A program made the position numbers and the translations under genes. A DNA stretch of 64,000 bases from Lichenostomus cassidix (lineage: Eukaryota; Chordata; Aves; Passeriformes; Meliphagidae): the NCBI GenBank assembly GCA_008360975.2, contig CM039182.1, positions 32,351,566-32,415,565 on the forward strand, in the 5' to 3' direction. A model generated the notes under the pieces. The model saw nothing but the letters and a program-made list of their open reading frames with translations, searched no databases and was not told the origin of the DNA. Position 1 is the stretch's first letter. Each line of letters begins with the position of its first letter. Of this stretch, positions 50,754 to 62,625 are shown piece by piece.

Positions 50754-53700
50754 GAGGCAGTTTAAATTGTACATAGAGTTGTAAATAAAACTTTCATGTA
50801 TTCTCAAACTATTTTGTCTACTTTACCTCTAGTCAGTAAAAGCATTTAAAACCTATAATATATATTTCTAAAGCAGACAAAAAACCCCAGTTGGGGATAC
50901 TCTATGATGGCAGGAGAGCAAACAGGATACCTGTCTTTAGTGCTGAGGGGAGAAAATCAACAAGAAATCAGCCCTACTACAATCAGTACCATGTAGCCAA
51001 TAGTAACAGAGTAACTTTTTACAACAAATTAAAAACAGACAGGAGAAATCTTAGCTCTCAGCTGGATCTGACAACAGCTGCATTAAAAAGAGTTGGTAAT
51101 GATCTTATTTGGCAGAAGAATTGCAAAGTGACTAAGTGACTAGTCACAGACCATAAAAAATTATCAGGCTGGACACGGATCACCAGAAGAAGTTACCAAT
51201 AATTATCTTGGGGCTATTTTTATTTAACAGTCCTATGACTAGCAAGAGAATTGAGGTGTCTCCTAGAAGTTGCTGCTGACAAAAAGTATTGAGGCACCTC
51301 TGATGCACTGAACAACCAGGACACGAGGGCAGAGGAGCCACATGAACAGAAGCAGTGACAGGGAATGCAGCTCATCAGCCCTGGAGGCAAGGGCAGGATC
51401 CAAGGGGTAACCTGCAGAAGTTCTGCTATGACAATGGGAAGTGACCAAGGAGAGGAAGGTACATGGGATACATGTCTGATCAACTCATCAGCAAATTGAA
51501 GAAGGTATGAAAGGAGAAAAAAAGCTACCCATGACACAAATAAAGGCATTTCCTACAGTGCCATATAGGGAAGCATCAGAAAAAGGCACTGCCAGTATCT
51601 AATCTGGTCAGGAAATAAAAAAATAGCACCTAAGACACACGTGAGATAAATGTAAATTTATGCAAGGAAGATTGACAACAGAATATTGTCCTGAAATGAA
51701 TACCATGAGCATACTTAATCAGTCATCACAAGATTCCCTGCATCTCTTCAAGTCTAAATGCAAGTCTCCTAAACTGATTGGGGGAAGGAGTCTCCCCTAT
51801 ATGAACAGAGAGAAAATCACTTTACAGAGGGTCCAAATCCTCTTATAAATACTGAGAGAAAATACCAATTTTATTCATAGAAACCAGTTGTGGGTACATT
51901 TTCCAGAATTCTGAAATGATGTTTTAGTCCAAACACGTAAGCTTTGGAATAATTTGTTAATGAGACAAGCTTTGACTATTTTAAGATGATTCTTGGTAAG
52001 TTTACAAAAGAGAACAAACAAATGCATTGACTGAAACAATACTGAACATGAGAATCCAGGAACTCTCTTCCAGTCGTGTTATGTGTCAGCACAGCCACCT
52101 TCAGCGAGGAAGTCCTTATATACCACTTGCCAATGTTATTATCGCTGATTTAATCTGGGCTGCAAACTGACCTTGCCTTAATACTCTTAGGTTTCCATTA
52201 ATAAAAAGAAATTACTTCAGCTTTACTCACATGTATTTCTTCTGTGCAAAGTTTTAGTGTTTTTCTGTGGGTTTTTTTAAGGAACATTTTTTAAGTGGCA
52301 GATCAAGGAAACGATACTTTTTAAGAATCTATGTTTAGACTACCAGACATAGGTAGCTTCAACTACATCAATTCTAACAATGAAAGTTATGCATATTTTC
52401 TCCTTGATTTGATGACAATATTTTGCAGCTCTTGCCTTTCCAAAGGCAGCTACAGTCCCCAGAGTTCTGTGACTCAGACACAGAGAAACAAGCGCTTCAG
52501 AATCTCAGTGCAAGGAGGAAGTAGGAGATCAGAACAATTCCCTTCTTCAAAGCCAATGCCAGCACAAGTCTAACCCATCTATGCCTTGCAATTTTTGTTT
52601 GCACTCCTCCTACATTTCACAAAGCATTCTTGCATGCAAATGTTTCAGTGGCATTCACAGACTGGGCGTAACAGCTTCATAAGATGACTTGGCTGTATTT
52701 ACTCAAAACACCCTCATGATTTTCCAGGGCCAAAAAACCCACAAGGAAATAAAAAAGCAATTTGGTAAACCAGAATAAAAAGTGAAGCATTGAAGTTATG
52801 TACATTATAAATAAGAAAAAAAAAAATCCTGTTTTCCTGCCCTTCATGCCTAGTTCCATTACCAAATACCACCGTTCCTCCCAGCTGTAAGTGCATTATG
52901 CTCATCTAATATAGAAGATATGATTTTATCAATAAATTAATGCACAGCAAATGCACAGCCTACACCATCTCTCTTCTTAAGCCATCGCAAGGTAGATCAA
53001 GTAGCAATGCACTTGCAGAAGGTTGAATAATGATATTAAGAAAGAAAATCCCTCAAGAATTCCAGTTCTGCAAGATGGGAATGCTGGGACACAGGCCATA
53101 GCGAGAAAGGCATTGCATCTTTCTAGTAGTCAAGAGACAAACCTTTGTTTTCTTTTTAGCTTAGAACACAAAATTCACTGCAAGCAAAGATGATCCTTTT
53201 GCGGAAGGACTCTGGAGACTGAATTACTATTCAAATTTGAGAAAGCCAGAAGCAAACAACCCTGATCCTGCACTGAATTAAAAGGTGTGTTTATGCTAAC
53301 CATGCATTCTAGTCATATTAAAGTATATAATGCAAACTCATTTGACAAGGAGTGTTTGGTAGTTCAGTGTGAACTGTCATGTCTGGAATTCCAAGACTGA
53401 AATGGCATCCAGTTAGGAAAACACCATCATTTTCAAATGCTGCACCGTGCCCCAGAAACGAAGATTTCCTAAGCCTCTTAAAGTAGGAAGCTGTTACCAC
53501 CACAAACCCTTCCCGAAGTGAGAATAGTCACTTGATGCCACTGAGATATAGCCACTGTTCTACCACTGAATTACTACGAAATTAAGAAAACCACTTGTTT
53601 AAAAACAGAGATGGCCCACAGTGCAGCCAGAAATAAACGGGAAGTTGCATTTTCCCTGCTCAGCTCATCAAAGTCATCAACTAGGACTAAAAGCGGATTA

Positions 53701-55404
53701 TTAAACTTTTCTGGTGAAAATAATTACTTGCCTGTATTTAAAAATACTCAATGGTGTCCCACTACTTGAAATTTGATCTTTTAAAAATGTAACAGTAACA
53801 CTTGTAAGGGATCTTCAGTACACCAACACATGACTTGTAAGAAGAAAGGGATCTTTTATATTTAAGTGTTCCAGCAATAAAGGAAAAAAGAAACGAGTTT
53901 ATAAGCCACACTTATCAAATATGCCATTTTATCGAAGCCTGACATCACTTTATTTTCTTTCAAAAGTAAGCAACCAAACAGCAAGTGTCATCAGCGAAAG
54001 TGTTATCCTGGCAATGGCTCTGCTGTTGATTTCCAAGTGCAAACATTGATCCTGCTGAACTCCAAGTAGTAAAGTACTATATAGTATTATACATAGGAAA
54101 GTAAGCTGTAAAACTGTGTGCTTGTGTGTTGAAGACTATGATTCAGCCATCCTGTGGAAATTTCTAACCTCTTATCTCCGAATCTGCAATGAAGTTCCAT
54201 GTTTGTTCAGTGAGTGAAAAAACATGATTTCAGCAATGCCTTTGTATTCTTATTCTACGAAATAGGATGTTAAAAAAACTTGTTTCAACGAAACAAACTG
54301 GGTATCAGCTAAAAAGCAAGAACTTACTTTATCCACAGTAGCACTTCCCTACCTCGGCAAGTTCTCCTTCCTCAACAATTTGATATTCTCTAAGCACTGG
54401 GAAATATTAAATAAGTGAGCCTTAGGGTTTATAAAGTTATCATAATTTTGAGTGCTTACCGGTTTAATGTCTTACTGTTGGAATTTGTAGCTTTGAAAGA
54501 CAATAAGAAATCTGCAAATGAACTCGCTGATATAACTTTTTTTTTTAAACAACAGGAAAGAATGAATGTGTTTTATACTTCCTGGATGTCAGCAGCTGTG
54601 GCAGTAGTGTAAGAACTATGAATTGTTAACTTCCTATCTAGGTCACTCAGTAAAACAATATCAGTACCATTCAGTTAAAGAAGACAAGAATCAATCTTAA
54701 TACTTTGTCTTGATATTTTTGGCTCAGAAATTTTCCTGGAATCTAAACCCAGTTGGCTGCCTTCTCAGCCTAGAAGTGGTACAGATACCACAGCTGTAGG
54801 CAAATTGAGGGTCCACGATACATCTTTGTTGTCCATCATTCTATTCACTAAATAGTGATGTTGATACTAGTAAGAACACACCTACTGAATTCACACCTTA
54901 AAAATAGTATCTTTCTTGCCAATACATGACAAAGTCCTGTAGACCAACACCCAAACTCTTTTCATTCCATTCTTCGACCTTAATCAGAAAGCAAACAAGA
55001 AATATTAACTCTTCTTTCCTAACATGATTGTTACTAGAGTTCAATAACAGGACAAAATCTAGCCTAGATTCTCCTCTCTTCATATACATATTGCTATTAT
55101 TTGATTTCAATATCAAGCAAATTAGAAAACCCCAGTAGTTTTAGTTCTCTTCTTTGTAAAATTGAAATTCTCTCAGACAGACACCACCACTCCACAGGAA
55201 GCCTACTCCAACAATGGTTGCACCCTGCTGTATGAGAGATGACCTGTATTCCAGCCACAAGATTGCTTATTGACTTCATTAAGGTCCATGCAAGACCAGA
55301 AAAAACCACCAAGACTCTGGCTGGCTTTTCAAAATAAATTTGTTCATCTAAGATTTTGAAGAGCAGAATTGCCTTATGCTAAGCTTCAAAATACCCAAGT
55401 AAAA

Positions 55405-55665
55405 TTATCACAGAATGGTTCAAGTTGGAATGGACCTCTGGAGAACATCCAAGCCCCTGTTCAAGCAGAATCATCTGGAACAGGTTACTCAGGACCACAT
55501 CCAGACAGATTTTGAGTATCTCCAGGGAGGGAGACTCCATCTTCTCTGGGCACGCTGTCCCAGTGCTCAGTCATTGTCCCAGTGAAGGAAAAAACCTTCT
55601 GATGTTCAGGGGGAACCTCCCCTGTTTCAATGCCCATTGCCTCTGGTCCTGTCACAAGTGACAAA
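55405..55665 (-). mobile_element. CR1 LINE 3' fragment
   Basis: ATCACAGAATGGTTCAAGTT, GGAATGGACCTCTGGAGAAC and the later CTCCATCTTCTCTGGGCACG, with CCTGTTTCAATGCCCATTGC, follow the reverse complement of a CR1 3' region. The subfamily differs from the 17.6-kb and 30.2-kb copies. Minus strand, intron 1. Confidence 0.85.
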
Positions 55666-58600
55666 ATCATTATCAGAATGTTGTCTTTTAAAGGAAACTA
55701 AACATGGCTGTCCCAAGTGATTCAGCTAACCCTATTAAACAGTAACAGCAAGTAAGATGGAGTTCTGACAAGTTTCCAGGACAGACCATAAAGTCCTATT
55801 AATTACAATTGGCAAAAAAAAAGTTAAGGAGAAGTCTTCTCTTCAGACATAGTCTTAATAACACCTTTTCCTTATTTTAAAAAGCAAATACCCACAATCT
55901 TTTAGCAAAAATGCCAGCTCCAAATAGCCTGATGTATTCTAGGTGGCCTACCTTCTTTAGAGGTGACAACGTCATTGCTAAAAAGATGGACCTGCTACCT
56001 AAATGGCTGCACAGTTCATTCCCATGAAGTAAGAGCTCACGTGCCTCTACAGTGCACAGACACAGATACATCCAGCTGAGGGGGAAAACCCCACACAGCT
56101 ACCAAATTGTAGAAAGGCATCTCTCGGCAAGTACCAGCCTGCCTTCCTTTGGCAAGCAGCAAGGCATCAGGGAGTGAACCTGACAAAGCCACCACAAACT
56201 CCTAACCACAGTCATCTTAAACTAGCAGAGACTCAGTAGCCCACATCCTTTGGAGCTTGCTGCATCTGCTCCCAAATACACAGACAATAATCACTTGCCT
56301 GTCTTCAGGATCGCTGTTGCTACTGCTGATTTACACATTGTTATTTTAAATCAGTCAAGCAGTACCCCAGCCGATGAACAGACACTTGCTGTTTCTTTTT
56401 TTAAGGTATATGACACTGTCAGTCACTGAATCACGTTCATAGTGAAACTTCCTCCCTTCCTCCCATCATAAATTGTGCTTAAATTCAGATTTTATGCTTT
56501 GTGCAGGGGATCTCAGCACTCATCTTTGTCACAAGCAAGAGATACCAAAAAATTATAGAATCGTTCACTCTCCTTCAGAATACAGTATTTTATCAGACTA
56601 TTAAAGAAGCTTCTTTTCTGGCAATACAGTTACAGCCAATGTAGTCTCAGCTGCCAATATGAGCAAGATGTGTTCCACATCATATTCAGGGCAGATGCCA
56701 TGGTTATGCCTCACAGCCTGAGGTAGTGCCAGAACCCTTTTGACAAGAAAACTTAGCAAGACTGGTCTCAAAGTCATATGTTGTCACTGCAGACAGCACA
56801 GAAAAAGTTCTGTGAAAATAAGAATTGTGCATTTCATTTCAGCAACCATGAGCATGAAGTAACTCTATCCCTCCTCAAGGCTATTTTTCTAGGCACGCTG
56901 ACAAAGCAATTATCATGGAGAAGAGGGAGACATTGCAACAAAATGTTTTAACATGCGTGACTAGCAAGATGGAAGAAAGTAGTACCAGAGACCTATATTC
57001 TACTCTGCTCCCATGAAAACTTGAAGGGCAGGACTTAACCTTCCGTAATAAGCAGAATTAACAGTGACACAGATGGGCTTGTGCACTGAGAAGGATAAAG
57101 TCTCCTGCACACATAGTTCTTTCGCTGATTGCAGGCTGTTCAGAAATTGTCTTTGCAGTGGTTTCAGTGACTCTCTGGGCAGAGTATACATGTGAGGCAA
57201 ATGGAGTACATCTACACAACCGCTCCTTATCAGAACCATTAACACCAGGAGCTTCATTCATTTTCACCAACAACTATATGAAAGTGGGACAGACTAAAAC
57301 TGGAACAGTAAAAATATGTACACTCTGACTAGGCAAAGCCTCCAGAATCACAAGAACAAGTGGCATCAGATAAGAGAGAAGTGACCTAAAAGTGACCTAA
57401 GCAACTGGCACAACAGACAGGAGATTACAATTGTGATAACAGACTCTTCGCAGAATCATCATGAGCAATAATAACAGAATTGGCTGCAATTAAGATGGGA
57501 GAAAAGTATGACTACATTCAGTAATATTTCAGATTTCTACCCTGAAAACATTCAAAGGATACACAGAATGGTCAGAAAGCCCAATACTTCGTAGTTTGTT
57601 TTTTTTTTTTCTAATAACAAAGTCACTACTGCAACTCAAAAGATACCAATACAGTAAACACAGAATAGTTAGAAACACTTACTAACATGGATGAGTTTCT
57701 CATCTTTATTATTTTGTGTTGTTACTGTCTTTGATCTAAGAGCAGCAATTACATATAAGTGGTGCATGACAACTGGAGCACCACATACTACCATGGTTTT
57801 GCTGTGATTTTTTTAAGGTTTAAGTTCAACCAGCATGCAGGCAGAATCTGAAGATGACATTAAAAGTTGCTAATATGTAAAGATGAACCAAAAGAAAAAT
57901 CTCCTTAATTCTCAATGTATGCATTATATTGGAAAGCAGAGGAAAGGGAGATTTGTTCACACACCCATGTAAACATAAGTGCCAAAGAAAATGTTCAGAA
58001 GGAAATAATTAAGTGTTGACATGGCAGCAGCTGTGTTTGCCAACCTAAATATGATTAAGGCATCAAACCCACACAACTTAAAGACTAGAGAAGAAACGTT
58101 CAGTTCAAGTACTTGTAGTTTAACAACTGGACTTCAAAGTGAGAAATCTAAAACCACAAAAATATACACACCTCATGGCAGGACAAGGAATGCAGAGCTT
58201 GCCTAGTATGTTTTCAATGACTTGAAAGAAGAGTTTTCACATTCAGTCTAAACTGTTAGAAAATTGAAAAGCAACAGAGGCACATAAAGCATCATATCTG
58301 CAGCCTTCCTCCTGTGACTTACCAGATGCTATTAGGCAGCCACTATCTTCATGTCAGGATGTCTGTCTCACAGCCAGATATACAATTATTTAGTTTAGAG
58401 ATATCTCCAAGAGCTAAATGCACATAGCAACTCTCAATGCACTACTTCAGCTTAGGGCTTAGAGGTCAGTGAAAGTCAGTTCTCTCTCTTACTTGTTCCT
58501 CCTGCTACACATAACAGGGATTCCTGTCAAGTCTTGCTTATCAGTTTGTATTTTCCACAGAAAACAACTCGAGAGGCATGTCTAGAACAGCCTGCATCCA

Positions 58601-58945
58601 AAGACTGCGAATCATTAGCAAATACCAAACAGACATTGCAAAAACTGCTCAGCACCTGCCAGACTGAAAGCAGCTCAACTTCATTTCTTTACTTTCATGG
58701 TTAACATCATGGAGTGCCCAGACACTGAAATAGGATTAGGCCCTGCTGTGCTCAGTGCCACACACCAACACGTGACTTCTACCCTAAGGAGCTTGCACTG
58801 AGCCAGGCACACCAGACAGGCAGGACACTAGAGGCTGAGCTGCAATGGCCAAGTACATTTCTCTGTTTCAGCTAGCATTCCTAGAGTCCTCATGGCTTTT
58901 AGCAGCAAGGCAGGTACCAGAATTGCCATGGAATTTGTGTTTAAA

Positions 58946-58990
58946 AACAAAACAAAACAAAACCCCCCAAACAAACAAACAAACCAACCC
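58946..58990. repeat. A/C-rich tract with (AAAC)n
   Basis: AAACAAAACAAAACAAAACC followed by AAACAAACAAACAAACC; a tetranucleotide/pentanucleotide A/C microsatellite in intron 1. Confidence 0.92.
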
Positions 58991-59890
58991 AGCAGCCACA
59001 ACAGCTCTGATCATTTAATAATTATCTCAGTTGCAATAGCTGAATACAGAAAATCAGAAATAATTTGTTCAAGTTCTTTATTTTCTTCCCCAGCTGAGGC
59101 TGTCCTCAACTTTATTTATAAATGTTTCAAGTGACTTGCAACAATGTGCCATGAGCTTCATGCTGACAAGAGCTCCAAAACCCCAACACTGCTCATTCAC
59201 ATCGTAATTTCATATATAATAGAATCTATTTCTGAACATATGTGAAAGCCCTGTGTGAAAGCCACAAGCATCTTCAAGAACTTTGCGTGAGCAACAAGCT
59301 AAAACTGATTGAAAGGAGAAGTAGTTAGGGTTATCCTGCCTCCCAGGGTCAGACCCAGAGCTGTGTTTTTCTCAGCTACTATGCCTAAACTTTACCTAGG
59401 CTATCATAGTCATTAGCATCAACACCCACATCGCTCAGCCTTGAAGGCAGACAGAAAACTTTCCTCTAAGGTAATTAGAAATTAACATGGAGGAGATATA
59501 TTTTATGTTAGCAGAATAAAGACAAGCACCCACAACAGGACAGAACGTTACATACACAAAACCTCCTTGTCCTTCAGATAAATAAACTAAAACAACAAAA
59601 TATTTATTTCAAGGCCCAGTATTGCAGGATGTAGCACAAGTGACAGCTGCAGGAGCCTAAAAACAATGCCTGCCCCCAAAGTATAATGTTTGAACATAAT
59701 CACTAATGCAGAAGACAGACATGCAAATCCAGCATCTCAAAGAGCAGAGCAGGGTAAATTTGGTAACACATTAGTCCCGGTCTAGAGAGCTGTTTGTCAG
59801 ATCTCAGTATATCTGCATCCTATTATCTGATACTTGATACAGAAAAAACGCAATTAGATTCTCCTAGCAGTTTCTTTGGTACCTTAGTAG

Positions 59891-59957
59891 CAGTGTATCA
59901 CAGTATCTATACAGCGATATACAGTGTATCTATACAGTGTATCACAGTTATCTATAA
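59891..59957. repeat. Imperfect tandem repeat, GTGTATC-ACAG / TATACAG units
   Basis: Three diverged copies of a unit with AGTGTATC, CACAG and ATCTATACAG. It looks like a recent local duplication in intron 1. Confidence 0.85.
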
Positions 59958-61027
59958 CCCAGCCTTTTACCAGCAAAACTTTGGTAAGCCAAATCTTAAC
60001 TGAACTAAAGTAGATTAAATTTAGTACAATCAAAATATGCTGATACAGGTACTACACTGCTTCTGACATCTAAAAGTACCCCATGCATAATAACATACTC
60101 ATTCTGCTGCCTCGTTCATCACGGCATGGTTTTGAAAATGCACTTTGCAGCAAATCCAATTTAAACCTAAAACATATTAGCACTTTAGATAAGAATCAAC
60201 TTTTCTATAGACAGGCTTTTCTCATTTAGTAGCTATGAGCACCATTTGTAGGAACTGAAAACTCAATTTTATAATCACAAACCGTAAGATCCAGGAAATG
60301 CCATCTTTGGCTCTATTTTCTCCTCAGTATGTAACAAGACCTGGAGAATGCAACAAATGCAGGAATTAAGCTGACATGCATCAGTTTATAATAGATGTGG
60401 TTTGAACAAGACCCAATTCTTTACAACAATGTACACACATCTACTTAAAAAACCAAATAAGGCTTTGTATAAAATACAGTATACTTACATTTTCAACAGT
60501 GAATGAGCTAGCCACACACAGAGTGTTGCAACAGGCAGACTCCAGTTGAGTCTCACCATCATTTCCTGTCCATGGTGAACACACTAATAATTTCAGCACA
60601 ACCACAACTGTTTAGTGCACACACAGAGAACATCTCCAGCACTTAAAATCCCCTCCCACCTTTCCTGCATGCAAACCCAGATACTATATAAAATTATAAA
60701 AGAAAGGACATAAGTGGGCTTAATGCAATGTGTGGAGAAGGCAATATAAGAGTAAAGAGAAAGAGACTCAAGACTTGTGAATGTTATTGCTTTGAAAACA
60801 GGCAAGAGCCACAATGGAAAACTAGTTAGCTTAATCTGCTGGGAGCGCAGACTGGGGAGTCTTATTTAAAGATACCTTTTTAAAAACTTTTTAAGCAATA
60901 AGAAACAAAGCTTGTGGAAATTAAAACTGTCACTACCCATGGCTTTACAGAAAATGTCCATGAAAACATGAAAACACATGCTTTAAATACCCAAACCGGC
61001 CTTACAAGCTCTGTTGAAATTAACTAG

Positions 61028-61072
61028 AGTGAAACACTCTGAACTCTATGAGTGAAACACTGAACTCTATGA
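61028..61072. repeat. Direct tandem duplication of about 22 bp
   Basis: GAGTGAAACAC-(TC)TGAACTCTATG occurs twice in a row; the second copy lacks two bases. About 450 bases left of the CpG island. Confidence 0.9.
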
Positions 61073-61441
61073 TTAATCGATGAAAGTCAAGGGATGAAGC
61101 AACTGTTCCCTTTGTGCCTTCTCAAGAAAACAGAGAAGAACATTGTTACCATCATTAGCGGCCTAGGACAAAAACATAAGGCAGAAAATTACCTTACATT
61201 TATTAAATGCCCTTTTCTCTAGCTATTCTAGATATCCTCCTAGCAAAAATAAAACACTTTCAGTGAAGAAAACTTCACTGGCACTGAACTTTACACCAAA
61301 GAGTTTTCTAATAATGGAGTATTTAAAAGCTCCTCTTGCCTACTTAGTCCTCAAATGGAAACTAAATCAACCTGGAAACAAGCTGGATTTAATTAACCTA
61401 TTTTCTTTAAGATAGGTTAAGATAGGTTTATTTCTTTAAGA

Positions 61442-61460
61442 AATAATAATAATAATAATA
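61442..61460. repeat. (AAT)6 microsatellite
   Basis: Six AAT units at the left border of the CpG island, preceded by a duplicated AAGATAGGTT. Confidence 0.95.
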
Positions 61461-61950
61461 GTGGTGGCATTTTGTTTTCTTTTTTATTTTACAAGAGCAC
61501 AGAGAACCACAGACAGAGCAGAGACCGACGGCTTTGCAAACACGCCCAAGGTTTCTGAAGTTCCATTTCCCAGCCAGTCGGCTGCGAGGCGATTGCCCAG
61601 AGCAGCGGGGAGAGCTGCTCCAGCCCAGCCCCGGGGCAGCGGCTGCCGCTGGGTCACAGCTCACCTGAAATTCGCTCCGTCTCGGAGCCACATGGAGCGC
61701 ACCGGCAGTCACCTAACCCCCTCAGCGGCACCCTCCCGGAGCAGGAAAGGTGTCCAAGTTGGCTGTCGCTCCGCAGCAGCCAAGTGGGGCTGACAGCGCG
61801 GCCGGGGACCCTGCGGGCGGCAGGAGGAGGCATGAGGGCTCGGCGGGGCAGGCAGGATGAGGCGCTGCACCGGCAGCAGCCGCCCGCCCGCGCCCCGGCC
61901 GGTAGCCGTGAGCTCCTCGCTGCCAGCCGGGCGAGAACGGCGCTTTCCGG

Positions 61951-61958
61951 GCGCCAAA
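61951..61958 (-). promoter_or_regulatory. E2F-like site TTTGGCGC
   Basis: The minus strand reads TTTGGCGC, which fits the E2F consensus TTTSSCGC, next to a CCGGAA ETS-like core. It lies between the two candidate exon-1 donors, so it would be inside exon 1 or the start of intron 1 depending on which is used. Short motifs in GC-rich DNA occur by chance, so confidence is low. Confidence 0.25.
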
Positions 61959-62005
61959 ATGCCACTTTCCTCGCGTGCCGAGTTCGCCGGCTGTCGCCCC
62001 CCGGC

Positions 62006-62045
62006 CCGGCTCGTCCCGCGGAGCCCCGGCTCGTCCCGCGGAGCT
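62006..62045. repeat. 20-bp tandem duplication inside the CpG island
   Basis: Bases 62006-62025 are repeated directly at 62026-62045 with one mismatch, at the last base. The unit contains CCGCGG (SacII-type) and CTCGTCCC. It lies in the first 150 bases downstream of the 62117 donor candidate. Confidence 0.9.
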
Positions 62046-62370
62046 TCAGCCAGGGCAGCGACCACCGCCGCCAGCCCGCCCCATCCCGCCCCGTCCCGTT
62101 TACGGCGGGCACCCACCTGAGCTCCACGCCTACGGCCCGCCGGGCGCCCCCGCCATGGCCCCCGGGCAGCGGCGCCCCGCAGGCAGGAGCGAGGAGAGGA
62201 CGGAGGGAGGGAGGAAGGAGCCCGGCAGGAGCGACAGCCGCCAGCGTCAAGGGTCGGTCCGGGCGGAGCGCTCGCTCCGGCTGCCGGCGCGCACCCACGA
62301 GCGGGACCGGCGGCGGGACCGCCGCGCTCGACTGACGGCCGCGCCGGCCCGCGGGAGGCGCCTGGCGCTG

Positions 62371-62448
62371 CCCCGCCCCGCTCCGCTCCGCCCCGCCGCT
62401 CCCGCCGCTCCCGCCCGCCTGCCCGCCTGCCCGGCCGTGGGGCGGGGG
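62371..62448. promoter_or_regulatory. Cluster of GC boxes (Sp1/KLF type)
   Basis: CCCCGCCCCG at 62371-62380 and CCCCGCC at 62391-62397 are minus-strand GC boxes; GGGGCGGGGG at 62439-62448 is a plus-strand one. Three sites in under 80 bases suggest the core of the island promoter lies here, with OSBPL3 transcription starting a little to the left. The binding factor is inferred from motif only. Confidence 0.6.
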
Positions 62449-62462
62449 AAGGGGTGTTTCCA

Positions 62463-62470
62463 TGACGTAA
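62463..62470. promoter_or_regulatory. CRE-like site (CREB/ATF), TGACGTAA
   Basis: TGACGTAA (TTACGTCA on the minus strand) is a near-consensus CRE that differs from TGACGTCA at one base. It lies 15 bases to the right of the GC-box cluster, so it would be just upstream of a minus-strand core promoter, a common position for functional CREs. The function is inferred. Confidence 0.5.
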
Positions 62471-62590
62471 GGGCCGCGCCCGCGGACAGGTGCGGAGCTG
62501 TCCCGAGGGGACGTGGGGACAGGAGCCCCGGGCTAAGCCGGAGCTGAGCCCCCGAGCCGGCCTTAAGCGCTTGAGGCAGGGCGGGCTGCG

Positions 62591-62625
62591 GGCACGGCAC
62601 GGCACGGCACGGCACGGCAGGGCAG
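62591..62625. repeat. Pentanucleotide microsatellite (GGCAC)5(GGCAG)2
   Basis: Five GGCAC units at 62591-62615 are followed by two GGCAG units at 62616-62625 and then GGCGGGC. It lies about 125-160 bases to the right of the CRE-like site, upstream of the promoter for the minus-strand gene. The length is likely to vary between individuals. Confidence 0.95.

Larger units (their letters stand above)
22297..61664 (-). other. OSBPL3: OSBPL3 intron 1 (about 39.4 kb)
   Basis: The intron between the untranslated first exon and the start-codon exon fills 60 percent of the window. It holds the CR1 fragments, the LTR-like repeat, the possible SINE relic, A/C-rich tracts and tandem duplications listed separately. 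I found no convincing nested coding gene on either strand: the open frames are short (the longest, 155 codons, at 47003-47470), unrelated to known families and unsupported by splice signals. Between 30.4-36.0, 36.8-46.9, 47.5-55.4 and 55.7-61.5 kb I see unique-looking AT-rich DNA, in which enhancers or extra 5' UTR exons could hide. The right-hand end moves to 62116 if the other exon-1 donor is used. Confidence 0.7.
61665..62350 (-). other. OSBPL3: Candidate untranslated exon 1 of OSBPL3 in the CpG island (ends approximate)
   Basis: The start-codon exon has a splice acceptor upstream of its 5' UTR, so at least one untranslated exon must lie further right. The only promoter-like sequence is the CpG island. 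On the minus strand it has two good donors: TTTCAG|GTGAGC with the last exon base at 61665, and CTCAG|GTGGGT with the last exon base at 62117. The first is closer to consensus. The 5' boundary is my guess from GC boxes at 62371-62448; no TSS can be read directly. Extra 5' UTR exons inside intron 1 cannot be excluded. Confidence 0.45.

Noticed and set aside
61654..62615. Long overlapping open frames in the CpG island on both strands (up to about 298 codons)
   Set aside because: They are Ala/Arg/Pro/Gly-rich in all frames, overlap each other on opposite strands and resemble no protein. Stop codons are rare in such GC-rich DNA.
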